NCBI GenBank assembly: GCA_038211505.1
Contig: JBBQVO010000066.1
Location: forward strand, 1-15,765
Source of the DNA: JBBQVO01 sp038211505
GTDB lineage: Bacteria; Chloroflexota; Dehalococcoidia; DSTF01; JACRBR01
DNA length: 15,765 nucleotides
Reading direction: 5' to 3'
Under the pieces are notes generated by a model. It searched no databases and was not told the DNA's origin. It saw only the letters and a program-made list of their open reading frames with translations. A program made the position numbers and the translations under genes. Below are positions 1 through 7,367 of this stretch, one piece after another; the stretch's first letter is position 1; the number at the start of each line of letters is the position of its first letter.

Positions 1-1307
1 CCCCACCGCCTGGGGTCCGTGTTTCCAGTCTGCGACCCGGCGCCGTCGATGATAGAGCCTTCGCCCTGCGTCATCTGCCCCAACGCATCGCCCGCTAGAC
101 GCGCCGTGTAGTGGATCTGCGGGTGGATGCTCGCGCTCGAGACGCTGAATCCGAGGGCAATGTTGCCGGCCTGGTCCATCGCGGCGCTGCCCATCCAGCG
201 GTAGTTCGCGTCGGGCGCGTAGGTCCCCTGCTGGAACACCGACAAGTCGTGCGAACCGTCCGGCCGGAGCTCATACCAGCGAACGCCGGTCGATGTGCCG
301 GCCGTTACGCTGTGGTTGACCACGAGCGCCTCGTGATCGCCGGAGTTCCGATAGGCCAGGCGTGGCATCAGAACAACGCCCTCCCCGTCGAGCTTCTGGG
401 TCGTGCCCAACTGGGAGACGCAATCGCGGTTATTCGCGGCACTGCATGCGTAGGTAAAGGCGTCGACGGCCAAGGTCGTCGGACCGGTGAACGTACTGTT
501 TGCAGGCGTCGTCCAGTCGACGTGGAACTTCCAGAATGCGAGTTCGCCAACATCGGCACCGAGCGAGACGACGTACTCTGGCGAGCCGGACGGCGGCAGC
601 CGCGAGCCATCGAGGTCTGCGGGCAGCACGCCGCCGTACGCCGATGAGGTGTTGAAGCACTGTTGCGTCGCCGGCTGTCCGGCCAGCATTTTCGCGCGGT
701 CGTATGCGCAGGCTCTGGAGCCGAGGAACGTTGACCCGCCGCCGCCGAAAATGTTGAACGTGGTGTAGTAGGCATCGGGCCAGACGCCTAACTTCGGCGC
801 GAGCGGGACATCGCTGCTCCCATAATCGAACGCGTAGCGATAGTATGCGCCCGTCGGGTCCGAAGTCTGCGAAATCGCCACGCACTCTAGAAATGGCCCG
901 GTGAACGGCACCACAGACAGGGAGATCACCCAGCGGTCCGCCATGGGGTCGTACGCGACCTCAGGCTCCTCGCCGGGGACCGTCTCGCAGCCGCCGCCGA
1001 ACCCGCTCCAGAGCGTGTACAGCGGACGCGGGCCAGCGAGGACGGCGCCTGTCTTATCGAACACGGCGTAGTCGAAGTTCACCGCCTGCACGTAGTGATT
1101 CGGACCGACGTCGCCGGTGGGATCGGGTGGCACCGCGGCGACGCCGAAGGCGCCGGCGGGGCCGACAAAGCCGTTGCCGACACCGTCGAAATTGAGGGTC
1201 GGTGGTGCGATCGCGTCAGCGAGCTTCGTGTGGAGGAAGGGTACCATCGTAGCGGCGACGAGGGCGATTGCCACGGCGAGGATCCACGCAAGAACCTTGG
1301 CCCGCAT
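1..1307 (-). CDS. Secreted protein of unknown function, C-terminus cut off by window edge
   Basis: The frame is open from an ATG at 1307 to the left edge, giving 435 codons with no stop, so the gene is partial. GGAG lies 7 bases before the ATG. Residues 1-32 look like a signal peptide: basic MRAK, a hydrophobic stretch over about 5-25, and a possible cleavage near ADA (30-32). Residues 60-77 read PPDPTGDVGPNHYVQAVN, followed by FDYAVFDKTG and a CETVPGEEPEVAYDP segment. The last visible part contains GSQTGNTDPRRWG. From memory, these motifs recur in large exported proteins of Chloroflexota and Acidobacteriota, where RWG is usually followed by a DYSSMSVDP-like stretch and then accessory domains. 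The fold is probably a beta-rich, propeller-like extracellular domain. No catalytic residues are recognisable, and substrate and role are unknown. It is very likely a real gene: it is long, has a signal peptide and a ribosome site, and stays coding throughout. Confidence 0.85.
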   Translation of the reverse strand, partial: MRAKVLAWILAVAIALVAATMVPFLHTKLADAIAPPTLNFDGVGNGFVGPAGAFGVAAVPPDPTGDVGPNHYVQAVNFDYAVFDKTGAVLAGPRPLYTLWSGFGGGCETVPGEEPEVAYDPMADRWVISLSVVPFTGPFLECVAISQTSDPTGAYYRYAFDYGSSDVPLAPKLGVWPDAYYTTFNIFGGGGSTFLGSRACAYDRAKMLAGQPATQQCFNTSSAYGGVLPADLDGSRLPPSGSPEYVVSLGADVGELAFWKFHVDWTTPANSTFTGPTTLAVDAFTYACSAANNRDCVSQLGTTQKLDGEGVVLMPRLAYRNSGDHEALVVNHSVTAGTSTGVRWYELRPDGSHDLSVFQQGTYAPDANYRWMGSAAMDQAGNIALGFSVSSASIHPQIHYTARLAGDALGQMTQGEGSIIDGAGSQTGNTDPRRW

Positions 1308-1723
1308 ATTGGGCTCCAGTTTGGGCGGGGATTAGTTGGTGACGCAAGCTACCACGGCCTGAGTCAAGTTCGCAACGCGGGCTCGAGTGCCGGTGGCAAT
1401 CTTCGGAGACGGGCCCGAGCGACTGGAGTCCGCCGGTCTACCGAAGGCGAGCGGATTTGTCCGCGTGCGGATCGGCCCGTTGACGCGCAACGCAACCGCC
1501 GTCCCAACCTCCAACGACCAAACTGGTAGGGCCCCTGGGATTTGAACCCAGGACCGACGGATGAAAAGTCTGGCGCTGAAACATCGTGTCCATCGGTCAT
1601 GCCTCACTCTCCGGGACGGGACGCATCGCGTGATGCCCTGACGAATCCGGTGCTCATGCCCGTTGGCCATGTGAGCACCAGATGAGATCACGCCAGTCGG
1701 ACAATTGCAAGCGCGTGGCCGAA
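1308..1723. other. Intergenic region, 416 bases, holding a tRNA 3'-end remnant
   Basis: No convincing gene lies here. Apart from the partial tRNA at 1524-1578, it contains a short motif at 1504-1516 (CCAACCTCCAAC; GTTGGAGGTTGG on the minus strand). That motif resembles the 7-base tandem repeat at 9466-9500. No clear sigma-70 promoter is visible upstream of the secreted-protein gene. Confidence 0.6.
1524..1578 (-). pseudogene. Partial tRNA-Lys: 3' half only (candidate attachment-site remnant)
   Basis: Read on the minus strand, this is the anticodon region, variable loop, T arm, acceptor 3' strand and CCA of a tRNA-Lys. Bases 1532-1562 are identical over 31 positions to 3366-3396 in the intact tRNA-Lys. 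After one mismatch, seven more bases match. The T stem (CTGGG/CCCAG) and a terminal CCA (1524-1526) are intact. The acceptor strand reads GGGCCCT, and no matching AGGGCCC exists upstream, so the 5' half (acceptor 5' strand and D arm) is missing. The anticodon stem is also damaged. It cannot fold as a tRNA. A 3'-half duplicate in the same orientation as the intact gene, on its 3' side, is the usual trace of integration by a tyrosine recombinase at a tRNA gene. Confidence 0.8.
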
Positions 1724-2626
1724 CTACGGTTGCCCGCGCGAAGGGGTGCGCCGGATGTACCGGTCGAGCACGCGCTCGGCGCGGTCCAGCTGCCGGGGGA
1801 CATCCTCGGGGCGGTCGCGGATCGCCCAGTCGGTGCGACGGAGCGCCATGTGCGCGGCGTACGCCCGCAGCACGCGCGGATCAACGAGCGCCTCGACCCG
1901 GTCCCAGATCTGCTGGCCGTGACCGTCGAGGTCGAACGCGAACGCCACCAGGTCGTAGCGGTGATCGCCCGCGCACGCACCCTCCCAGTCGACGATCCCG
2001 GTGAGCGTGCCGTCGTCGAGGGCGAGCACGTTGTCGGTGTGCAGGTCGAAGTGGACGAGCCCGCTCGTCGGGAACCATGACGGCTCGGCGTCGGCGCCAA
2101 TCGATTCGACCAGGTCGATGATGCGCCGGGCGCGAGCGGAGTGCGCCCGGAGCGAGTCGTGCTGTGCCCAGCCGTCTTCGCCAACAGTGAGGGTGTGGAT
2201 CACGAACTCGCCCCACCCCCGCGGCGCTGGCGCCGGCCGTGAACCGACGATGCAGGCTGCCGCGCTGACGTCCGGCCGTGGACCGACGATGCCGGCTGCG
2301 GCGCTGACGCACTCGATCATCCGGTCGACCAGTTGCGGCGGCCAGACCGGGAACGATCGTCCCGGCAGCGCTTGCTGTGCGGAGAGCGTCCACCCGTCGA
2401 CAGCGCGCACGAACGGGTACTCGGGCACGGGGACGCCGCGCGAACGCAGCACGTCGAGCGCGGGCAGGAGCGCCGCATAACGGCCGGCCATGCCCTCGTC
2501 GGCGAACCACTTCAGCACGACGCGCTCACCATCGGCAGCGATGGCGAACCACGCGCCGCCCGACTCGCCCCCAGGTGCACGGCCCTCCAGTTGGAAGCCG
2601 AGGTCGCGCAGCTTCTCCGCGTTCAC
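1724..2626 (-). CDS. Aminoglycoside phosphotransferase-family (APH/ChoK fold) small-molecule kinase
   Basis: This is a predicted cytoplasmic kinase of the APH/choline kinase fold, transferring phosphate from ATP to an unknown small molecule. With the GTG at 2626 as start it is 300 residues, about normal for the family. VVLKWF supplies the ATP-binding Lys39. The catalytic loop is HFDLHTDN (192-199), with Asp194 as the likely base and Asn199 binding metal. IVDWE (211-215) gives the second metal ligand, Asp213. The frame stays open upstream to ATGs at 2716 and 2728, but that extension translates a tRNA-derived segment (MVGSNPREP), so I prefer the GTG, which opens with a normal NAEKLRDLGF helix. 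The ribosome site there is weak (AGGA almost touching the GTG), so the start is uncertain. A 39-base in-frame duplication lies in the middle. The family includes antibiotic-resistance enzymes, but nothing here indicates a drug substrate. Confidence 0.85.
   Translation of the reverse strand: MNAEKLRDLGFQLEGRAPGGESGGAWFAIAADGERVVLKWFADEGMAGRYAALLPALDVLRSRGVPVPEYPFVRAVDGWTLSAQQALPGRSFPVWPPQLVDRMIECVSAAAGIVGPRPDVSAAACIVGSRPAPAPRGWGEFVIHTLTVGEDGWAQHDSLRAHSARARRIIDLVESIGADAEPSWFPTSGLVHFDLHTDNVLALDDGTLTGIVDWEGACAGDHRYDLVAFAFDLDGHGQQIWDRVEALVDPRVLRAYAAHMALRRTDWAIRDRPEDVPRQLDRAERVLDRYIRRTPSRGQP
2233..2310. repeat. 39-base tandem duplication inside the kinase gene
   Basis: Bases 2233-2271 and 2272-2310 are two adjacent copies differing at only a few positions. 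Thirty-nine bases equals 13 codons, so the reading frame is kept. On the protein it appears as SAAAGIVGPRPDV followed by SAAACIVGSRPAP, between the N-lobe and the catalytic loop, probably in a surface loop. Confidence 0.85.
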
Positions 2627-2688
2627 GTCCTGAGTGGCTCTTCGAACACGACCTTCAACATCCAACCTCTGACATCCGAGAACGATGA

Positions 2689-2720
2689 TGGGCTCTCTGG
2701 GATTTGAACCTACCATCGAC
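2689..2720 (-). pseudogene. Degenerate tRNA-Lys 3' end (T arm and acceptor strand)
   Basis: Bases 2689-2710 match 3361-3382 of the intact tRNA-Lys at 20 of 22 positions, including an exact 14-base run (CTGGGATTTGAACC, 2697-2710). Similarity fades by about 2720. Orientation is the same as the intact tRNA and the other remnant. The T-stem 5' strand is broken (GGTAGG instead of CCTGGG) and CCA has become TCA. The matching region is short, so it is less certain than the remnant at 1524-1578. Confidence 0.55.
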
Positions 2721-2799
2721 TGCCGCACGGCGCAGCGCTACGCGCCGCCCGCGGATCATCGATCGCGAGTCAGTTGCTCCCGAGGCTGGTGACGAACGG

Positions 2800-3111
2800 T
2801 CAGCTTGGCATCGGCACGAGGACTTCCATGATGTCAAACGCCGTCGGTTTGCGGATCATGGATGCGAGTTTGCCGGCAAACTTCTGAAAGTCGCCGTCCA
2901 TTTGGTCTTGTTTTCGCTGAGCTTCAAACGCCGCAAGGTTATCGAACAGCGTGCTGACCGTGAACTGCGGCGCGTGACTGCCGGCTACCAGTTCCGTCAG
3001 GGCGAGCCGTATGCCCGCGCCCTGACGCGCTTTCGCACGTTCGAGGAGTATCGACCGAACGTCGCCGAGTTTCTCCGGATCGGGATAGATGGAAATACGT
3101 TGCATGAACAC
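2800..3111 (-). CDS. Small dimeric alpha/beta-barrel (NIPSNAP/ABM-like) protein
   Basis: This encodes 103 residues with no signal peptide or membrane segment. The pattern is strand (MQRISIYP), helix (PEKLGDVRSILLERAKARQ), strand (GIRLALTELV), strand (PQFTVSTLFDN), helix (AAFEAQRKQDQ and FAGKLASMI), strand (TAFDIMEVLVPMP). That is the ferredoxin-like layout of the dimeric alpha/beta-barrel superfamily, which includes NIPSNAP and antibiotic biosynthesis monooxygenase proteins. No catalytic residue can be named, so a function is not claimed. The start is set by a full AGGAGG (3120-3125) that lies 8 bases before the GTG at 3111. The ATG two codons later would be 14 bases away, and an upstream ATG at 3183 has no such site. 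It is the only gene between the intact tRNA-Lys and the degenerate tRNA 3' end. Confidence 0.75.
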   Translation of the reverse strand: MFMQRISIYPDPEKLGDVRSILLERAKARQGAGIRLALTELVAGSHAPQFTVSTLFDNLAAFEAQRKQDQMDGDFQKFAGKLASMIRKPTAFDIMEVLVPMPS

Positions 3112-3357
3112 CGGGCGAACCTCCTGCTGATGCTGGTCGTCCCACATCGTCGATGGGCGACTCGATCCTGCCACGTTTGCCACACTGCGGCAACGGCTCG
3201 TTGCGTGACGGCGCGATGATGTCAGTTCTTCTGTCCCGAGAGGGCGGGCGCGCGCTGCGCGCTGCTCAATACACGCGAAATCACGCCCGATGTCGACCGA
3301 AGATCGGCCACGACACGATACGAGGGGTGAGCGAGTGCAGAAGCGATGAGGAGTTTG

Positions 3358-3434
3358 TGGTGGGCCCCCTGGGATTTGAACCCAGGACCGACGGATTAAA
3401 AGTCCGCTGCTCTGCCAGACTGAGCTAGAGGCCC
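3358..3434 (-). tRNA. tRNA-Lys (anticodon TTT), with encoded CCA
   Basis: On the minus strand the cloverleaf is complete. The acceptor is GGGCCTC with GGGGCCC (one T-G wobble), followed by a D arm with AGCTCAG...GGCAGAGC. The anticodon arm is GCGGA-CTTTTAA-TCCGT, with anticodon TTT and one G-T wobble. The T arm is CTGGG-TTCAAAT-CCCAG, then discriminator A and a genome-encoded CCA (3358-3360). TTT reads the lysine codons AAA and AAG. Its 3' half is repeated at 1524-1578 and, in decayed form, at 2689-2720. Confidence 0.96.
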
Positions 3435-3734
3435 GTGATCGCCAACTGTGCCGCCGATGACATTCCGTGGCTGCCGTTCGTGCGTATTCTAACCGACGAC
3501 TTCACCGAATCATCGACCTCGCCAACGCCGCAGAGCGTACATCGAGGGCGACATCGTTCACTCGAGCGCCTGCGCGATTATCGCCGCGCACTTGCCCCTC
3601 TCGCATCGATATCCCAGATCGCCATAACCGCACCCTATCCCGCACGCGAAGCGTGATACAGTGATCTCGGCCGATACTGATCGCGCGGACGATCAGTTCT
3701 TGCGCGACAGGCGCGATCGGCGTTGAGGAGGATC
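3435..3734. other. Intergenic region between tRNA-Lys and lon, 300 bases
   Basis: These divergent leader regions serve tRNA-Lys (minus) and lon (plus). I see no gene, no HspR-type inverted repeat (CTTGAGT-N7-ACTCAAG) and no CIRCE element upstream of lon. GATACT at 3673-3678 is a weak -10-like hexamer without a matching -35. Confidence 0.5.
3486..3491 (-). promoter_or_regulatory. Possible -10 element for tRNA-Lys
   Basis: TAGAAT on the minus strand matches TATAAT at five of six positions, about 52 bases before the mature tRNA 5' end. No good -35 hexamer is seen 16-18 bases upstream, so this is only a candidate. Confidence 0.25.
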
Positions 3735-6113
3735 ATGGCGCGGGCGCGACGCGATGCGACGCTGGATGATGCGCCGGGCGGCAGCTATCTGCTGCCGCTG
3801 CTGCCTCGGCGGCGCGGCGTGCTCTTTCCCGGCACCGCAGGCCCGATCCTCGTCGGACGCCGCTCGAGCCTGCGGGCGATCGATGCGGCGACCAGTGGCG
3901 ACTCGATGGTGGCGGTCGTCACGCAGCGCGATCCGTCGCTGACCGAGATCGGCGCCTACGACATCTATCCGTACGCTACCGAGGCCACGATCGAGCGGGC
4001 GCTGCGGCTGCCCGACGGCACGACGCAGGTGTGGGTGCAAGGCGGCCGCCGTCTGCGCATCCTTGGCATCGAAGGCAGCGAGCCGTTCTATCGTGCGCGC
4101 GTCGAGGCGGTCGAGGATCGGCTCGACGCCAGCGTGCCGGCGGAGGCGCTGCGCCGCGCGGTGCTGGCGCTCTTCGAGAAGGTGGCGCGGATGGCGCCGA
4201 GCATCCCCGACGACTCGTACGTGATGGCGATGAACATCGAGCAGCCGGGGTGGCTCGCCGATTACGTCGCGTCGGCGCTCAACATCGACGACGACGAAGC
4301 GGCCGAGCTGCTCGGCACGATCGATGTGCGCGAGCGGCTCGAAAAGCTGAGCATCCATCTCGCCAAAGAGCTCGACGTGCTGGAGCTGCAGGGCAAGATT
4401 CACACCCGCGTGCAGGACGAACTCGACAAGTCGCAGCGCGAGTACTTTTTGCGCGAGCAGATGAAGGCGATCCAGCGCGAGCTCGGCGAGACCGATCCGG
4501 CGCAGCGCGACGCGCTCGACATGCGCGCGCGCATCGACGCCGCCGGCATGCCGGAGCCGGTGAAGAAGAAGGCGGACGACGAGCTGCGCCGTCTTGAACA
4601 GATGCCGTCGCAGTCGCCGGAAGTCGGCGTCGTGCGGACGTATCTCGAATGGCTGACGACGGTGCCGTGGGCGAAGGCGACGGAGGATCATCTCGATCTG
4701 CGCGACGCGGCCGTCGTGCTCGATGCGCATCACTACGGGCTGCCGAAGGTGAAGGAGCGCATCCTCGAGTACATGGCCGTGCGGCAGCTGGCGAAAGATG
4801 CGCATCGCAGCCCGATTCTCTGCTTCGTTGGCCCGCCCGGCGTCGGCAAAACGAGCCTCGGCCGCTCGATCGCCGATGCGCTCGGCCGCAAGTTCGTCCG
4901 CGTCAGCCTCGGCGGCGTGCGCGATGAGGCGGAGCTGCGCGGCCACCGTCGCACCTACGTCGGCGCGATGCCCGGCCGCATCGTTCACGGCATGCGCCAG
5001 GCCGGCACCGTCAACCCCGTGTTCATGCTCGATGAAGTCGACAAACTCGGCACAGACTTCCGCGGCGATCCGTCGTCGGCGCTGCTCGAGGTGCTCGAAC
5101 CCGAACAGAATCACGCCTTCAGCGATCACTATCTTGACGTCGACTACGATCTGTCGAAGGTGCTCTTCATCGCCACAGCGAACATGCTCGACCCGGTGAT
5201 CCCGGCGCTCCGCGATCGTATGGAAGTGATCGAGCTCAGCGGCTACATAGAAGAAGAGAAGCTGCACATCGCGCAGCAGTTTCTCGTGCCGAAGCAGTTG
5301 CAGGAGCACGGCCTCAGCAAGCTGCAGCTGACGTTCACGACGGCGGCGCTCAAGAAGATCGTCCGCGAGTACACGCGCGAGGCCGGCGTCCGTAACCTCG
5401 AACGCGAGATCGGCGGCATCTGCCGCAAGACCGCGCGACGCTTCGCCGAGAACCGTGCGACGAAGGTGAACGTGCTCGCGAAGAGCGTGGAAGATCTGCT
5501 TGGCCCGGAGAAGTTCTTCTGGGGCGCCGCCGAACTCTCGGACCAGATCGGCGTCGCGACGGGCGTCGCGCGCACGGAGCTTGGGGGTGATGTGCTCGGC
5601 ATCGAGGTGACGCTGATGCCCGGCAAGGGCAGCCTGATGCTGACGGGCCAGCTCGGCGAAGTGATGCGCGAGTCGGCGCAGGCGGCGCTCTCGTATGCCC
5701 GCTCCCGCTCGAAGGAGTTGCACATCCCGCAGGAGGTCTTCGACCGCCACGACATCCACGTGCACGTGCCCGCTGGCGCCGTCCCCAAAGAGGGCCCCTC
5801 GGCAGGGATCACGATCGCCACGGCGATGATTTCGGCGCTGACACGGCGGCCGATCAGCCGTCATGTCGCAATGACGGGCGAGATCACGCTACGCGGCCGT
5901 GTGCTGCCGGTCGGCGGCTTGAAGGAGAAGATCCTCGCCGCGCATCGCGCCGGGATCAAGACATTTGTGCTACCCAAGCGCAACGAGAGGGACCTCTACG
6001 AGGTTCCGGCGCCGGTTTTGCGCGATCTGCGATTCGTGTTCGCCGGCGATATGGCCGATGTATTGAGAGTGGCTTTTGATGATCGACAGGCGGTAAGGCA
6101 TGACGTGGATTGA
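3735..6113 (+). CDS. lon: ATP-dependent serine protease Lon (LonA type)
   Basis: Lon is a cytosolic AAA+ protease that unfolds and degrades damaged and short-lived regulatory proteins. The product is 792 residues, normal for LonA. It has an N-terminal substrate-binding domain (about 15-215) and a coiled-coil linker (LDKSQREYFLREQMKAIQ). The AAA+ module has Walker A GPPGVGKT (366-373) and Walker B MLDE, with Asp433 and Glu434. In the C-terminal protease domain the catalytic serine is Ser689 in KEGPSAG and the catalytic lysine is Lys732 in GGLKEK, 43 residues later as in E. coli Lon. All key residues are present. I chose the ATG at 3735. An in-frame TTG at 3723 lies before it and overlaps the GAGGAGG ribosome site (3725-3731), so TTG cannot use that site. 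The end overlaps the next gene by 14 bases, suggesting co-transcription and translational coupling. Confidence 0.97.
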   Translation: MARARRDATLDDAPGGSYLLPLLPRRRGVLFPGTAGPILVGRRSSLRAIDAATSGDSMVAVVTQRDPSLTEIGAYDIYPYATEATIERALRLPDGTTQVWVQGGRRLRILGIEGSEPFYRARVEAVEDRLDASVPAEALRRAVLALFEKVARMAPSIPDDSYVMAMNIEQPGWLADYVASALNIDDDEAAELLGTIDVRERLEKLSIHLAKELDVLELQGKIHTRVQDELDKSQREYFLREQMKAIQRELGETDPAQRDALDMRARIDAAGMPEPVKKKADDELRRLEQMPSQSPEVGVVRTYLEWLTTVPWAKATEDHLDLRDAAVVLDAHHYGLPKVKERILEYMAVRQLAKDAHRSPILCFVGPPGVGKTSLGRSIADALGRKFVRVSLGGVRDEAELRGHRRTYVGAMPGRIVHGMRQAGTVNPVFMLDEVDKLGTDFRGDPSSALLEVLEPEQNHAFSDHYLDVDYDLSKVLFIATANMLDPVIPALRDRMEVIELSGYIEEEKLHIAQQFLVPKQLQEHGLSKLQLTFTTAALKKIVREYTREAGVRNLEREIGGICRKTARRFAENRATKVNVLAKSVEDLLGPEKFFWGAAELSDQIGVATGVARTELGGDVLGIEVTLMPGKGSLMLTGQLGEVMRESAQAALSYARSRSKELHIPQEVFDRHDIHVHVPAGAVPKEGPSAGITIATAMISALTRRPISRHVAMTGEITLRGRVLPVGGLKEKILAAHRAGIKTFVLPKRNERDLYEVPAPVLRDLRFVFAGDMADVLRVAFDDRQAVRHDVD

Positions 6114-6597
6114 CGCCGTAATCATCGTCGTCTTCCTCTTCTTCATCATCACGGCGTTCCAGGCCGGGTTTGTGCGCGAGGTGATCGGGACGACGGCCGC
6201 GATCGCCGGCGTCATCCTCGCCGGTCTCTTTTATGACGATCTGCGCGACACGCTGCTCAGCAGCATCGACAACGACACGACCGCGAACGTCATCGGCTTT
6301 CTCGTGATCTTCGTCGGCATCACGCTTGCCGGCCAGCTGTTGGCGATGGTCGTGCATCCCGCGATCACGGTGCTGACGCTGGGCATTCTCGACCAATTTC
6401 TCGGCGCCGCGTTCGGCTTCGTGAAGGCGTTCATCATCATCGAAGTGATTCTGATCCTCTTCGTGACGTACCCGCGCTACCACCTCGATCAGAAGATCAA
6501 TGACAGCGAGTTCGCCAGCGTCATGCTGAAATCCGCCGACCCTGTCCTCAAGATCATGCCCGACATCTTCCAACGCAAAGTCGACGCATTCCGATAG
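6100..6597 (+). CDS. CvpA-family integral membrane protein
   Basis: This 165-residue inner-membrane protein has four predicted membrane segments, at about 4-23, 29-45, 63-84 and 105-124. The opening MTWIDAVIIVVFLFFIITAFQAGF is the typical start of the CvpA/colicin V production family (WxD, a hydrophobic run, then a GxxRE-like turn, here GFVREVIG). The family's biochemical role is poorly defined; in enterobacteria it is linked to colicin V export and envelope stress. The ATG lies inside the last codons of lon (overlap 6100-6113, different frame), with AAGG just before it. Translation probably follows that of lon, so both would be made from one mRNA. The name rests on the N-terminal signature and topology. 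Confidence 0.85.
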   Translation: MTWIDAVIIVVFLFFIITAFQAGFVREVIGTTAAIAGVILAGLFYDDLRDTLLSSIDNDTTANVIGFLVIFVGITLAGQLLAMVVHPAITVLTLGILDQFLGAAFGFVKAFIIIEVILILFVTYPRYHLDQKINDSEFASVMLKSADPVLKIMPDIFQRKVDAFR

Positions 6598-6666
6598 TCG
6601 CGATCGTTCGGCGACCGTCATCATGCGGCTTGCAGCTCGCGCGCCGCGTAGGCTACGACGGCCCGG

Positions 6667-7308
6667 CTACCCCTTCGCCAGCCCTTTCTTCGCGGCGTAG
6701 GCGGCGGCCTCGGAGCGGCGACTGAAGCCGAGCTTCGACAGGATGTGGCTGACGTGGTTGCGGGCCGTGTTCTCGCTGACGACGAGCTTCGCCGCGATCT
6801 CTTTGTTCGTGGCGCCTTCGGAGATCAACGTCAGCACTTCGCGTTCGCGTGCGGTGAGATCGTCGCCGTCGTCCGGCTGCGTGCGGGCGGCGACGAGCTT
6901 GTCAACGAGCACCTTCGTCACTTTGGAATCGAGCAGCGACTCGCCACGCGCGACGGATCGGAGCGCTTCGAGCAGACGCGCGCGAGCGACGTTTTTCAGC
7001 ACATAGCCCGCGGCGCCCGCCAGCAGCGCGGCGACGACGGTCTCTTCCTCCGCGTACGACGTCAGTATGAGCACGCGAGTCGCCGGTAGCGCGCTGCGGA
7101 TCTCGCGGCAGGCTTCGATGCCGTCCATGCCGTCCATGCGCACATCCATCAGCACGAGGTCGGGTTCGTGGGCGCGCGCCTTCTCGATCGCGTCACGGCC
7201 GTTGCTGGCTTCGGCGATGACGCTGAAGTCAGGCTCGACTTCGAGCGCCGCACGCAGCCCCATCCGCACCACTTCGTGGTCGTCGACGATCATCAATCTC
7301 GTTTTCAT
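6667..7308 (-). CDS. NarL/LuxR-family two-component response regulator
   Basis: This 213-residue cytoplasmic DNA-binding regulator starts with a receiver domain (1-120): acidic pair Asp9/Asp10, phospho-acceptor Asp55 in LVLMDVRMDG, Thr83 and Lys105. A LuxR-type helix-turn-helix follows (about 151-210), with the signature LTAREREVLTLISEG and NKEIAAKLVVSENTARNHVSHILSKL. The layout matches NarL, DegU and LiaR. The ATG at 7308 has GGAGG six bases upstream. The frame is open further upstream, but that part only translates repeat DNA. The gene lies downstream of the histidine kinase in the same direction, so the two are the obvious partners; target genes are unknown. Its 3' end converges on the cvpA-family gene with a 69-base gap that shows no clear terminator. 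Confidence 0.95.
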   Translation of the reverse strand: MKTRLMIVDDHEVVRMGLRAALEVEPDFSVIAEASNGRDAIEKARAHEPDLVLMDVRMDGMDGIEACREIRSALPATRVLILTSYAEEETVVAALLAGAAGYVLKNVARARLLEALRSVARGESLLDSKVTKVLVDKLVAARTQPDDGDDLTAREREVLTLISEGATNKEIAAKLVVSENTARNHVSHILSKLGFSRRSEAAAYAAKKGLAKG

Positions 7309-7367
7309 CTTGCGCCTCCGCTGGTTAGTCGTTCGTCGGTCGTTGTCGGTCTTCGTCGCGCCCACGA

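Noticed and set aside
1524..1620. A second functional tRNA gene at the left remnant
   Set aside because: No D arm or 5' acceptor strand complementary to GGGCCCT can be found upstream, and the anticodon stem has mismatches.
2333..2707. Plus-strand frame opposite the APH-fold kinase
   Set aside because: It is antisense to a gene with a complete kinase motif set, and has no ribosome site or domain.
3435..3734. Heat-shock operator (CIRCE or HspR site) upstream of lon
   Set aside because: No inverted repeat matching either consensus is present in the 300 bases before lon.
3693..5864. A 723-codon open frame on the minus strand opposite lon
   Set aside because: It is the mirror of a strongly conserved lon gene in high-GC DNA. 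Its translation is rich in Arg, His, Ala and Asp with no recognisable domain and no ribosome site.
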